From: an uncultured Candidatus Poseidoniales archaeon
Lineage (GTDB): Archaea; Thermoplasmatota; Poseidoniia; Poseidoniales; Poseidoniaceae
Assembly: GCA_905182725.1 (NCBI GenBank)
Contig: CAJJCQ010000010.1
Span: forward strand, 1-52,415
Length of the DNA stretch: 52,415 bases
Direction of reading: 5' to 3'
In this document: in pieces, positions 34,244-43,381 of the stretch
Numbering within the stretch: the first letter of the stretch is position 1
How the letters are laid out: every line of letters starts with the position of its first letter
Program-made: the position numbers and the translations under genes
The notes under the pieces: generated by a model
What the model was told of the DNA's origin: nothing
The model's database searches: none
What the model saw: only the letters and a program-made list of their open reading frames with translations

Positions 34244-35608
34244 TTGTCACGTGAATACATCGCTCGAGACCCGCGAACTGGCCTCCCAATTGCAGTTGCA
34301 AAACCACGAAAATCGGTGAAGAAAGCGAAAGTCGAAACGGGACCATGGGTGGCACTTTCGGATGATGATGTGTTTTCAATGCTCAGGGGCCAAACCGATT
34401 CGGCATCGGTTCGATGGAAAGACGAAACTATTTCTCTCGGCCTCAAGTATGCAATTCGTGCCTTAGGTCGATTTCATGGCGTACGGGTACACCAAGCACA
34501 TACGTTTCTTCTCGCAAGTTTAGAATCCGATGAAGCGGAAACTCGTATTGCTGCTTTGGAAGTACTTCCAGAAGTTGCAGTTCTCAAATCCGATGAACTC
34601 TTTGATTGGCTTTCCGTTATGCTCGATGACCCAGATGTGAATGTCCGTAAAGCAGCAAGCCGCTGTTTGACCTTGACCTCTCCGATCTTTCCATCTGGAG
34701 TTTCATCAATATTATCCAATGAACTTCGCTCGCCAGTACGGTATCGAATGGATGCGGCTTGGGCTGGATTATCTGGATTGTGTGATACTTGGCCAGAAGT
34801 CGTTGTCGACCATGTTGACTCGCTCTTACTCGAAGAAGATATGCAACTGCGAAAGAAAGCTACTGCATTACTCAAGAAGATTGTCAATAAAGGCGATTCG
34901 GCGGTATGGGACCTTATCTCATGGTCTTTGAACGATGCAGAAGTCGAAGTACGACGTGTAGCGGCCAAGAACCTTCCAGCTCTTGCTCGTAAAGAATCCA
35001 GAATGGCCACCTTATTCGCAGAACGTGCCCTTGGCGATTCGGACTCTGATGTACGAATGAGTGCGATCAAAGCAATCCAAGTCTTGGACACAGACAATGG
35101 TCGAGCCAGGGACCTGGTCGTTCGTGGAACTACATCGAAAGACCTCAAAGTTCGCTCGGCATGTGTTGAACTTCTTCCTCGACTCTTCGGAGAAGAAGTT
35201 CTCCGGGTAATGGCGGAAGAATTACTCGCCACTGAAACGGATGAGAAACTTATTGCTTCGCTCAAAGAAATGGTCTTTGACGCATCGCTGGATGGAACTG
35301 AAGCACAAAAGAATGCTCAACTTGCTCCAGCTGCACCCGTTCCCGCTTTGGACAGAGAGATCGCAGAGGCTCATGGCCATCGTGTTGGTTTAGAACCTGT
35401 CCGTTCTACTGAAACTCCCGTGGGTTCAAAAGAAAATACTGATTCACCAGATAAGAATCCATTGAAGGGTTCAGACGCACCGGCTACCGAATCAACGACC
35501 ACACCTACTGCTGCACCGGTTTACCGTGCGGTGAGTCAGGATGAAATGATGGGCTATGACGATGATTTTGAAGATGAAGACGCAGATGATGACGCCGATT
35601 ATTTCTGA
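34244..35608 (+). CDS. HEAT-repeat protein
   Basis: About 454 residues. A basic N-terminus (VAKPRKSVKKAK) is followed by a run of helical HEAT/PBS-lyase-type repeats of about 30-40 residues. Repeat hallmarks such as DPDVNVRKAASRCL, DAEVEVRRVAAKNLPAL, DSDVRMSAIKAIQVL and DLKVRSACVELLPRLF are plain. The tail is Pro/Thr-rich and then extremely acidic (about the last 20 residues are mostly Asp/Glu). It is probably a protein-binding scaffold; the partner is unknown. ATG 34220 is in frame, but GGAGGAG at 34231-34237 is ideally spaced for TTG 34244. The real start may therefore be TTG. Confidence 0.8.
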   Translation: MSREYIARDPRTGLPIAVAKPRKSVKKAKVETGPWVALSDDDVFSMLRGQTDSASVRWKDETISLGLKYAIRALGRFHGVRVHQAHTFLLASLESDEAETRIAALEVLPEVAVLKSDELFDWLSVMLDDPDVNVRKAASRCLTLTSPIFPSGVSSILSNELRSPVRYRMDAAWAGLSGLCDTWPEVVVDHVDSLLLEEDMQLRKKATALLKKIVNKGDSAVWDLISWSLNDAEVEVRRVAAKNLPALARKESRMATLFAERALGDSDSDVRMSAIKAIQVLDTDNGRARDLVVRGTTSKDLKVRSACVELLPRLFGEEVLRVMAEELLATETDEKLIASLKEMVFDASLDGTEAQKNAQLAPAAPVPALDREIAEAHGHRVGLEPVRSTETPVGSKENTDSPDKNPLKGSDAPATESTTTPTAAPVYRAVSQDEMMGYDDDFEDEDADDDADYF

Positions 35609-35702
35609 AATTTTATCCATTCTTAGGTTCATTTTGTCAAGACCCATGTCGGTATGGTTAAGAAGGGAGCGTCAGTGGACCGATTGCTTAGAGGTGACTA
35701 TG

Positions 35703-35915
35703 ATGGTTGAAGCATTTAACGATAAGGCTGAGCAGTTCGAACGCTTGTGGGATGGAATCACCCCTAAAGGCATTAACAGAAACAAATCCCTAAAGTTCCG
35801 TCAATACATTTTGGAACATGTTCGACAGACCCGTCGTCCTCTTACTCGTGACAATGCTCGAAAGTACTGGATGGGTATCCTTCAAGCAGAAATCGCAGAG
35901 CGCGATAACTACTGA
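35703..35915 (+). CDS. Small hypothetical protein
   Basis: 70 residues, charged and helical: an N-terminal helix (FNDKAEQFERLWDGI), then a basic segment (RNKSLKFRQYILEHVRQTRR) and a helix (NARKYWMGILQAEIAERDNY). No cysteine pairs or enzyme motif. ATG 35700 and ATG 35703 are both in frame; AGGTGA lies five bases before 35703. Two genes of the same strand flank it (HEAT-repeat and DEAD-box), suggesting one transcription unit. The basic helices would be compatible with RNA binding, but this is only a guess. Confidence 0.6.
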   Translation: MVEAFNDKAEQFERLWDGITPKGINRNKSLKFRQYILEHVRQTRRPLTRDNARKYWMGILQAEIAERDNY

Positions 35916-35980
35916 TTCCACTCGATTGGGTTGCCACCGTCTCGGCGACCTACTCGTAATACTGAGACGGAGATGATTAC

Positions 35981-37402
35981 ATGTTTACGAATACTCGCTT
36001 CGACTCTTGGGACCTTCCTCAACATTTACTTGACAGCCTTGAAAAGATTGGCTGGGAATGTGCCACGCAAGTTCAAAAAGATACAATTCCACTCGCTCGT
36101 TCTGGTAAAGACGTAATCGGACAAGCTCGTACTGGCTCAGGTAAAACCGCTGCATTTGGTTTGCCGATTCTTGAACGATGTCAACCAACAGGTGAACTCC
36201 AAGCACTTATTCTCACTCCAACCCGTGAACTTGCAAACCAAGTTGCGGAAGAATTCCAAACCTTACAAGGTGAAAGTGGACTTCTGATTCAAACTGTTTA
36301 TGGTGGAACTGACCTCGAAAAGCAAGCAAAATCCCTCAGCAATGGTGTCGATATCATTGTTGGAACCCCTGGCCGTGTGATGGACATGACCGAACGTGGA
36401 CACATCAACCTCGAATTACCAACTTTGTTCTGTCTGGATGAAGCAGATCGCATGCTTGACATGGGTTTCTTCCCAGACATCATGTGGGTTACTGAACGCA
36501 TGAAGAATCGTGACCAAACGCTTCTGTTTTCAGCAACATTCCCTCAAGAGATTATTGACGCTGCTCATGAATTTATGAATGAGCCTGAGTTTATTCTCAC
36601 CAATACAGAGGAATTAGATATCCCTCCTATTGATTTGTACAGCATTAATATCGGTCGTACAAACAAACTTTGGGCACTTGGAAGATTGATGTGCAGAATG
36701 AGTAACGAAGACCAAACGATTGTGTTCTGTAACACCAAGCGAATGGTCGACCTCGCGGTCCAGAGATTGAACAAGCATCGCTTTGTTGTCGAAGGATTGC
36801 ATGGTGATTTGAGTCAAAACCAACGTGAAAAGATTCTCAACCGTTTCAAAGAGGGTGAAGTCAAGACAATTGTTGCAACGGATGTTGCCGCACGAGGAAT
36901 TGACGTCGATGGAATTACCTTGGTTGTCAATTATGACCTACCAGTTGATCTAGATTCTTTCATTCACCGTGTTGGACGAACTGGCCGTATTGGTCGCAAA
37001 GGCGAGGCTTGGAGTTTAGTTTCTCGAGATGATGCTCCACAACTTTCGAAGATTATGGCCACTTACGGTTTGGACATCGTTGATTCCGAGGCTCCAGAAC
37101 TTCCAGACGGCATTGACCGTGACCCAGTGGCCCGCCAAGATGACTTTGGAGAAACTGCAGATGTCTTCGGATTCGTAACGCTTCAACTGGACATCGATCC
37201 TTCAATCGCAGGTTCATCTCGCTCAGTAGCCTCTTGGTTCCAGCGTGCACTTCGCTGTGATGAAATGGCTCTCGGTGATGTGCATTTTGACGATGGTTCT
37301 ACCTTTATCAGTATTCACACCAGCAAGGTTGGTCTCGCAATCAAGGCGCTTCAAAAGCACGACATGGCTGGCCAACGAGTCACTGGAACTGTGTTTGAGT
37401 GA
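35981..37402 (+). CDS. DEAD-box RNA helicase
   Basis: 473 residues. All helicase motifs are present in order: Q motif (FDSWDLPQHLL, TQVQKDTIPLA), Walker A (ARTGSGKT), PTRELA, TPGR, DEAD (LDEADRMLD), SAT (LFSATFPQEI), then domain 2 motifs IVFCNTKR, ATDVAARGIDV and HRVGRTGRIGR. The C-terminal 110 residues look like a DbpA/CsdA-type RNA-binding domain (LGDVHFDDGSTFISIHTSKVGLAIKAL). It unwinds or remodels RNA, for example in ribosome assembly or cold response. GGAG lies eight bases before ATG 35981. It follows the small gene at 35703. Confidence 0.93.
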   Translation: MFTNTRFDSWDLPQHLLDSLEKIGWECATQVQKDTIPLARSGKDVIGQARTGSGKTAAFGLPILERCQPTGELQALILTPTRELANQVAEEFQTLQGESGLLIQTVYGGTDLEKQAKSLSNGVDIIVGTPGRVMDMTERGHINLELPTLFCLDEADRMLDMGFFPDIMWVTERMKNRDQTLLFSATFPQEIIDAAHEFMNEPEFILTNTEELDIPPIDLYSINIGRTNKLWALGRLMCRMSNEDQTIVFCNTKRMVDLAVQRLNKHRFVVEGLHGDLSQNQREKILNRFKEGEVKTIVATDVAARGIDVDGITLVVNYDLPVDLDSFIHRVGRTGRIGRKGEAWSLVSRDDAPQLSKIMATYGLDIVDSEAPELPDGIDRDPVARQDDFGETADVFGFVTLQLDIDPSIAGSSRSVASWFQRALRCDEMALGDVHFDDGSTFISIHTSKVGLAIKALQKHDMAGQRVTGTVFE

Positions 37403-37424
37403 GGCGGCTTTGAAACAAGGAAGA

Positions 37425-38555
37425 TTATTCTTCCTCGGCTTCTGATTCATCACCATCAACGGATCTCATTGTCGCTGACTCACTGTTCTTTTTCCAAGAA
37501 CCAGTCTTTTTCTTATTATAACGTGAGCGAGGAATCTTTTCCTCAGCTTCATCGACCATCTTCAACTCTTCTTGACGCTTCGATTGGGGCCAATTTCCTT
37601 CTTCATCAGGTCGCTGAATTACGACAGAGGTTGCACCAACAACAACCAGTCCGATGGCTGAAAGAGACCAAGCATATCCGATTGCATCATCCCAGCGATT
37701 CTGAGCTTGTCCACAGTCCGAGGATATGAGTTCAGAGAAGTAACAAAAGTCAAGCGTTTCTTTTGCAGCCATTGCTTCCTCATTTGAAGTCACATTGTGG
37801 GCAGCGAACAGCAACAGCATTACAGCCCCTGCGAGCAAATAGTAGTGCTTCGATGACCATTGAGTTCGGAACTTCAAGCGCCACTTTTCCTCTCCTGCAG
37901 CATTGGACATACTTGCATCCAGGGTACGGGCAGGTCCTCCAACTCTCCAAAACCAAATGACCCACATGGTCACAAGTACCAATAAGAATCCCCATTCATA
38001 GACTGCAGTGTGATAATTCCACATCCCAGAAAGACATTCGGGTTGGTTTGGATTCGAGGTGCAGTCATTGACTGCAATAGGGAAGAACATCACAAGACGC
38101 ATGATGTTGAGAACATAGATGATGCTGCACATGACAAGAATAGAACGGATTTTGAGACGTTGCGGTACTCCTTCAGTCATAGCGACCAGGGTCGATAAGA
38201 AGATCATTTCATGGACACCTGCACATTCATCCGATACATACAGGCCTACGGTATTGAAATTCCCAGGGAAATCACGATGGAGGAAATCAATTCTCGTCAT
38301 CCATCCATTATGCGTTGATAATGTCGAAGCGATATATTCACCATCGCTGTACAATAAATTCGTAATGGCATTCCATAGCCATGCTTCAGTCACCTGTAAA
38401 GGTGCCAAAGTATCCGAAGGTTGAGTTAAAAACCAGTAAAACGCTTCTACACAGAGTAACGCCAATGGAATCCGTGCATATCGGAGCCCGAGTTGAGCAA
38501 CTTCAGACCAGTCCAAATCCTCTTTGGCAGAGGAGGACTTAGCATTCGTGCTCAT
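37425..38555 (-). CDS. Archaeosortase/exosortase-like membrane protein with extra C-terminal domain
   Basis: About 376 residues. Candidate catalytic residues of the archaeosortase/exosortase family are visible: Cys111 in DECAGVHEM, Arg153 in LNIMRLVM, His182 in NYHTAVYEWGF. Several membrane helices surround them (about residues 28-45, 110-128, 138-160 and 185-207). Family enzymes cleave and re-anchor surface proteins through a C-terminal sorting signal. Here about 165 extra residues follow, with two further membrane helices (about 235-252 and 305-325), and end in a highly charged tail. The known family is usually near 200-300 residues, so this is a long form. ATG 38555 is chosen; the frame extends to 38675 into the divergent TusA region. 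Confidence 0.75.
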   Translation of the reverse strand: MSTNAKSSSAKEDLDWSEVAQLGLRYARIPLALLCVEAFYWFLTQPSDTLAPLQVTEAWLWNAITNLLYSDGEYIASTLSTHNGWMTRIDFLHRDFPGNFNTVGLYVSDECAGVHEMIFLSTLVAMTEGVPQRLKIRSILVMCSIIYVLNIMRLVMFFPIAVNDCTSNPNQPECLSGMWNYHTAVYEWGFLLVLVTMWVIWFWRVGGPARTLDASMSNAAGEEKWRLKFRTQWSSKHYYLLAGAVMLLLFAAHNVTSNEEAMAAKETLDFCYFSELISSDCGQAQNRWDDAIGYAWSLSAIGLVVVGATSVVIQRPDEEGNWPQSKRQEELKMVDEAEEKIPRSRYNKKKTGSWKKNSESATMRSVDGDESEAEEE

Positions 38556-38711
38556 GGCTTTGCGTAGGTGTTCCTCCTCATCAAGTTGCGGTTTATCTTT
38601 CGTCAACCACAGATTCGCAATGAAAGCCCCACCCATCATTTTCGATGGCCTTGAAAAGGATGATGACCAGCGCATGTCATGGTCGAGGTTGTTTCCCTTG
38701 GAGAAGGGTCA

Positions 38712-38945
38712 ATGGTTTCGCCAACTCACCAACTTGATGTCATCGGGTTTTTTTGCCCAGTACCTGTTGCTGAAGCGAAAAAAGCTCTTTCGAATATGGA
38801 CGTAGGCCAAATCCTCGAAGTCTTAGCAGATGACCCGGAAACAGTGTATGATATGCCCTTACTTACGGCTCGTGGAAAGAACCTCATCTTGTCCATCGAA
38901 GAAAAAGCAGGAGAACTTCGTTTTTTGATTGAGGTGATTGAATGA
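38712..38945 (+). CDS. tusA: TusA/SirA-family sulfur carrier protein
   Basis: 77 residues. The signature LDVIGFFCPVPVAEAKKAL carries the active Cys of the CPxP motif, which holds a persulfide during thiolation of tRNA or other cofactor synthesis. The fold is completed by VLADDPETVYDMPLL and a C-terminal strand. The upstream M at 38679 adds 11 residues without family similarity. ATG 38712 is preferred because GGAG lies a few bases upstream, in the loop of a 5-bp hairpin (38695-38708). Its last 4 bases overlap the next gene (ATGA), linking it to GTP cyclohydrolase II. Confidence 0.88.
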   Translation: MVSPTHQLDVIGFFCPVPVAEAKKALSNMDVGQILEVLADDPETVYDMPLLTARGKNLILSIEEKAGELRFLIEVIE

Positions 38946-39580
38946 CTGAAAACCCCCCCGTAGAATTAGTTGAAACCGATTCAGTTCCGAGTGAAGCAAA
39001 ACTTCCAACCATACATGGTAACTTCCAAATTCGAGTCTTCCATGAAGCCTCGACTGGCTTTGACCATGTAGCACTTACACTTGGTGATATGGACGGTCCT
39101 GACCCAGTGATCGTGCGATTGCATTCAGAATGCCTCACTGGTGATGTATTGGGTAGTCTTCGTTGTGATTGCGGTCCTCAACTTGATTCTGCTTTGAAAG
39201 CAATTGTAGAACGCGGCTGGGGTTGTTTACTCTATTTGCGCCAAGAAGGCAGGGGCATTGGACTTCACGCTAAGATCCAAGCGTATCACCTTCAAGACAA
39301 AGGTGCTGATACGCTCGATGCCAATTTAATGCTCGGTTTACCTGCTGACGGTCGAGACTACAGTATTGCAGCGAGTATGCTTACTGCCCTGGATATTACG
39401 CATGTCAGTTTACTTTCGAATAATCCAAATAAGCGTGAACAACTCGAAAAGCATGGGATTAAGGTGGCGAATTTGATTCCACTTGTTGTCGGTGTGAGTG
39501 AACAAAACCGGTTCTATTTGGAGACCAAAGTTGAACGCATGGGTCATAAAATTGACCAAGATCAACTGGATAGAAATTAA
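38942..39580 (+). CDS. ribA: GTP cyclohydrolase II (riboflavin pathway)
   Basis: 212 residues. The zinc-binding cluster is CLTGDVLGSLRCDCG (three Cys), the substrate-binding RQEGRGIGL follows, and LMLGLPADGRDYSIAASML matches the bacterial-type RibA catalytic core. It opens GTP to the first riboflavin precursor. Bacterial-type RibA is not the only archaeal solution (ArfA is common), so its presence in an archaeon suggests lateral gain, which is inference. The start overlaps the TusA stop by 4 bases. Confidence 0.92.
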   Translation: MTENPPVELVETDSVPSEAKLPTIHGNFQIRVFHEASTGFDHVALTLGDMDGPDPVIVRLHSECLTGDVLGSLRCDCGPQLDSALKAIVERGWGCLLYLRQEGRGIGLHAKIQAYHLQDKGADTLDANLMLGLPADGRDYSIAASMLTALDITHVSLLSNNPNKREQLEKHGIKVANLIPLVVGVSEQNRFYLETKVERMGHKIDQDQLDRN

Positions 39581-39583
39581 AGG

Positions 39584-39656
39584 GGCCGTGACCGAGAATC
39601 GAACTCGGGCTGGCAGAACCACAATCTGCCGTGCTAACCCCTACACCATCACAGCC
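39584..39656 (-). tRNA. tRNA-His (GTG)
   Basis: On the minus strand the extra G at position -1 pairs with C73, the mark of tRNA-His. GCTGTGA pairs with TCACGGC in the acceptor, the anticodon arm GCAGA-TTGTGGT-TCTGC gives anticodon GTG, and the T arm is CCGAG-TTCGATT-CTCGG. No CCA is encoded and no intron is seen. It begins 4 bases after the GTP cyclohydrolase II stop. Confidence 0.93.
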
Positions 39657-39733
39657 ATGAGAGGTAAGTCGCGGTCATTGGCGTGGTATTTCAATAATCC
39701 GTAGAGCGTTTCATACTTTCAAACCATGAAACG

Positions 39734-42178
39734 ATGAAACAAGCCACCCTCTTATTCAAGTGTATTCGCTGGCCTCGTCAATACATGCGTACAACAAAGC
39801 CGAGTCATTCCGTCGTTCTTTTTATGTTGTTTTTGTTACTCTTGGCGCCGTACAGTGCTGTTTCTTCTCGTTCAGTGCATCAAACGAACACCGTCGAAAT
39901 ATTCCCTGAAGGCGACTTCACCCAACCTTCGAATTGGACACTTGGGGCTTTTACATCCTTTTCTGAAGAACCTGCAACCTATACCGACGCAATGGTAGCT
40001 GATCAACGCCTAACGATGGTTCATCACCGCCCATTGCATCAAGACAGCATGACTTTCTGGGCGCAATCCTCACCTACCGATTCGAATAACTCAATCGGCA
40101 CTCCTGACGGGGCAACCTCATGGTCAACCGGACCTGAAATTCAATTGTCTTCGTTCAATGCTTTCGGTTCTACAGACTATGAGGTTCTTGGGGTTGCTGT
40201 TGTCGTTGCTTTTTCAGTCCCCGACCAGTTATACCAAGATTCAGTTCGAATCTCACTCAATTACGACGGTCAATACGAATCTTTAACCACATTCTCTCAC
40301 ACACAAACTTCTTTGGATTATCTTTCAAACCCATGGTCCTACAATGTCTCTGACCTCACCACTTGGGATTGGAGCACCATTCAAAATTCAGTGGTTACCT
40401 TGGATTATGTCTCGGTGGGTTCAACTGATGATTCACAACTCAATGTTGATGCCGTTGGCATAGAAGTGATCATGCAAACACCATGGTATGGTGGTGAATA
40501 TGGTTCAGCACAAGCTCAATTCACTGGACATGAAATGCCAGTCATTGGTCTTGATTTGATGTCTGGGACATCCGATAACATGGCGTTGGCAGACTGTGGT
40601 CTCCAATCGAGTGTTTCGGGTTCATCAGGTCTCTGGACCAGTGAAATTATTGAGACACCTCCAAACCAACGTATTGGAAGAGTACACTACACATTAGAAA
40701 ACGAATCCCTCGATGATGTCGGACTGGAATATTCTTTTTCGGATGACGGTGTATCCTTTTCTGATTTTGCCTCGATGGATGAACACATGCTTCTTCCAGA
40801 CCATTCATTTACCCAACTTCGAATTTCCACCATCGATGCATGTATCTCAACATTCACGGTTGATGTCAATGACCCAACACTCTCATTGCAAGGTCGAATC
40901 TTTGGTGATGTCGATGGCCTCGATTCGGTTTACTCTCGTTGGCTCCTTTTTGTCAATGATGAATTAGTGACCAATCAACCAGTGGCTTTGTCACCCTCAT
41001 TGGCCCTTTCTTTCCCGATCGGTAAGCACATGTCGGCAGGCGATACTTCAGTCAAAGTTGAATTGAAAACATGGTTTACATGGGATTCACTTGGAAACGC
41101 CAGTACAACAGCCCTTGAGGTTACTTCGATGACCGTTACAGGCGGCTATGATGTCGATTGGGATGAAGACCCAGTGTGCCTTCCCGTTGGCGACCAATTC
41201 TTGACTGAAGACGGCGGCGGTCGAATCTTACCATTCTTGTATCGATGTACCGATGATCGAACGACCTACGAAAACCTCCAAGTTAGTTTTTCCAACTCTA
41301 ATCCAGACTTGGTGGTCGTTGACTTAACAGAAGGCGATATTCGCCTCTCACTTCAATCCGAATCTTCAGGACAAGCCACGATTCAAACAACGGTCACCGA
41401 TGCTGCCGGAAATACTTGGGTTGAGACTTTTATCACCAATGTGCAAAACGTTGACGATACACCAGTACTCCAAGAATTTCAATCTTTAGTCCCCGTTGAA
41501 TTATCAATTCCAACTGTGATTTCTTTTGATTACTCAGATGTTGATTCATCTGGATTAACAGCATCATCAAATCGTTCTTGGGTTACCATTGACGTCTTCA
41601 ACAAAACATTGACCGTGAATGCCCCAACTCCTGGTTTTTCATCTGTACTGATTTCTCTATGTGACCAAACTTCTTGTCATGAGAGAATCTTGGACCTTGA
41701 AGTTCTCGCGCTTCCAGACCTCTATGTCGAAGAAATTGATATCGGGACAGAGATAATCCGTTCGGGTGATATTGTTTCAATTCGAGTACTTGTTCGAAAC
41801 ATTGGTCAAGCAGAAGCGAGTATGATCTCAGTTCGCTGCGAGGCGAATTCGGAACTGATTGATTTTGAGACATTACCTTCACTGCAACCTGGTACCGTTG
41901 CTTATGTGACCTGTGACTGGCAAGTTCCCGACGACAAGGAACAAATTCAGATCCGTGCTGTTATTGACCGAGGTCTCGAGATAAAGGAAGGTCAAGAAGA
42001 TAACAACGAGGGATTACTTGCTGTTGCTATTGAACCGGCTCTTACATCAGACAATCTCAATTCGAATTCTGGTCAAATTTCTGATGGTATTTTTGTGGGA
42101 CTTACAGCATTTGCAATCGTAGCAATCGGCGGTGTATTCATCTTCTTAACTCCAGCAAAAATTAAGAAAATCGAATGA
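39734..42178 (+). CDS. Secreted surface protein with CARDB-like domain and C-terminal anchor
   Basis: 814 residues. A basic N-terminus and a hydrophobic run (VVLFMLFLLLLAPYSAVSS) form the signal peptide. M at 39734 or the in-frame ATG 39785 could be the start. The body is beta-rich, with few Cys and no enzyme motif. It includes an Ig-like block with FSNSNPDLVVVDLTEGDIRL. A CARDB-like domain is near the end (DIVSIRVLVRNIGQAEASMI). The C-terminus is a single membrane helix (FVGLTAFAIVAIGGVFIFL) followed by PAKIKKIE, a short basic end. This short tail differs from the longer tails of the other two giant surface proteins. Confidence 0.78.
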   Translation: MKQATLLFKCIRWPRQYMRTTKPSHSVVLFMLFLLLLAPYSAVSSRSVHQTNTVEIFPEGDFTQPSNWTLGAFTSFSEEPATYTDAMVADQRLTMVHHRPLHQDSMTFWAQSSPTDSNNSIGTPDGATSWSTGPEIQLSSFNAFGSTDYEVLGVAVVVAFSVPDQLYQDSVRISLNYDGQYESLTTFSHTQTSLDYLSNPWSYNVSDLTTWDWSTIQNSVVTLDYVSVGSTDDSQLNVDAVGIEVIMQTPWYGGEYGSAQAQFTGHEMPVIGLDLMSGTSDNMALADCGLQSSVSGSSGLWTSEIIETPPNQRIGRVHYTLENESLDDVGLEYSFSDDGVSFSDFASMDEHMLLPDHSFTQLRISTIDACISTFTVDVNDPTLSLQGRIFGDVDGLDSVYSRWLLFVNDELVTNQPVALSPSLALSFPIGKHMSAGDTSVKVELKTWFTWDSLGNASTTALEVTSMTVTGGYDVDWDEDPVCLPVGDQFLTEDGGGRILPFLYRCTDDRTTYENLQVSFSNSNPDLVVVDLTEGDIRLSLQSESSGQATIQTTVTDAAGNTWVETFITNVQNVDDTPVLQEFQSLVPVELSIPTVISFDYSDVDSSGLTASSNRSWVTIDVFNKTLTVNAPTPGFSSVLISLCDQTSCHERILDLEVLALPDLYVEEIDIGTEIIRSGDIVSIRVLVRNIGQAEASMISVRCEANSELIDFETLPSLQPGTVAYVTCDWQVPDDKEQIQIRAVIDRGLEIKEGQEDNNEGLLAVAIEPALTSDNLNSNSGQISDGIFVGLTAFAIVAIGGVFIFLTPAKIKKIE

Positions 42179-42412
42179 AAATCGTTTCTTTGCTTTCGAG
42201 GGCGAAAAACATCCCGGTTGACGGATAACGCGAAAAACACCCTCAAACTTGATAGGGAGACCGTCTCACAAAAATTTGCTTTGAGGCTGTGGGGGCCGTT
42301 CAACACCTGTTGACAAAGTGGATGTGGGAATTATGTCAGTATTAAAAATACGAATAGAAACAGACGAATATATTTACGAAGAATACGTTGAAGCTTGAGG
42401 ATCTTAATTGAT
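42179..42412. other. Convergent intergenic region, 234 bases, no gene seen
   Basis: Two genes run toward each other here. No open frame, tRNA or ribosome-binding site is convincing. CCTCAAA (about 42242) could pair with TTTGAGG (about 42281) around a loop of about 33 bases, and a GAGAC-C-GTCTC palindrome lies between. Possibly a structured terminator region or small RNA. Confidence 0.3.
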
Positions 42413-43381
42413 TCACTCTGGAGACTTCCAGCGACGAGGGTATAATCCTTCATCGAGCAAGACCATACTTGGTCGAGCAACTTCACCTTCGTTAATAGCA
42501 GCGATTTCATCCGTTCCGAGCGTGAGCGATACAATTCCTACTGCCTCGCCTTTCAGAGTTTGAATGACAACTTCCTTTCCGGCTTTGACTCCTGCAGAAA
42601 TATTAACCAGGCCAGGTCGCAACAAAGGTGCACCATGTGCTAAAGCAGCAGCAGCACTGTCCTTTACAGTCGCCGTTGGTAAGTCAAGCAGTAATTTTTC
42701 GATTGGATGAATGACTCGGAGTAAAGCTTCAGGTTGTTTGCATTCTTTCCAGAGCCAAACAGCATCTGCTAAATCTTGCATGGTAATACAATCCTCAAGT
42801 TTGAACACGCCAGTGTTTTCACGACGCAATTCCTTCAACTGAACTTTCATGTCCAAGAGCAATCCAAGGTCTCGAGCCATTGTACGAATGTAGGTGCCTG
42901 CTTCACAGTAAACACGTGCAATCATATCATTCCCCTTCATCTCAATGTTTTCGAAAGTGAAGATTTTACGAGTTCGAACCTGTACCTTGACCGCAGAAAC
43001 TTCCGGAGGTACATTGTAAACCCGTCCAGTAAGTTGCTTCATTACTTTCTTGAGTTGTGCTTCGTCAGGGACTGTGGTAAAACGGAACACGCAGATGTAG
43101 GTCTTTTTGTGCGTAAGGATTTTTTTGGTGAGTTTCATGGTTTTTCCTGCCATCAAAGGAAGGACACCTGTTGCAAACGGGTCGAGTGTGCCTCCGTGGC
43201 CCAAGCGTTCGAGACCAAAGAGGTCACGAGCCCAGGATGCGAGTTGGTGAGAAGTCGGGCCTGCAGGTTTGTCCAAGAGGATAAATCCAGAAGCAAGGCG
43301 CTCCTCAACATCTCGGTCATCTGGGATCCCACCGATGGCAGGATTGGTAGAGGCAGCAGCATCAAGGATGTGTAGTGTCAT
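42413..43381 (-). CDS. cbf5: Archaeal tRNA/rRNA pseudouridine synthase Cbf5 (TruB family)
   Basis: 322 residues. Catalytic Asp is in GGTLDPFATGVLP, followed by the TruB-fold Arg/Tyr stretches (KKTYICVFRF, VYCEAGTYIRTMARDLG), and a C-terminal PUA domain (GLVNISAGVKAGKEVVIQTLKGEAVGIVSL). Archaeal Cbf5 acts with Nop10, Gar1 and H/ACA guide RNAs on rRNA and also makes pseudouridine 55 in tRNA. It overlaps the stop of the Cmk gene upstream by 4 bases. The DUF106-Cmk-Cbf5 order is a known archaeal arrangement at the end of the ribosomal protein operon. Confidence 0.95.
   Translation of the reverse strand: MTLHILDAAASTNPAIGGIPDDRDVEERLASGFILLDKPAGPTSHQLASWARDLFGLERLGHGGTLDPFATGVLPLMAGKTMKLTKKILTHKKTYICVFRFTTVPDEAQLKKVMKQLTGRVYNVPPEVSAVKVQVRTRKIFTFENIEMKGNDMIARVYCEAGTYIRTMARDLGLLLDMKVQLKELRRENTGVFKLEDCITMQDLADAVWLWKECKQPEALLRVIHPIEKLLLDLPTATVKDSAAAALAHGAPLLRPGLVNISAGVKAGKEVVIQTLKGEAVGIVSLTLGTDEIAAINEGEVARPSMVLLDEGLYPRRWKSPE

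Noticed and set aside
34474-35265. A 263-codon Ser/Arg-rich open frame on the minus strand
   Set aside because: Lies entirely opposite the HEAT-repeat gene, whose repeat pattern is clear; composition is that of a shadow frame.
42776-43375. A 199-codon open frame on the plus strand
   Set aside because: Antisense to cbf5, which is a clear conserved gene; no similarity to any known family seen.
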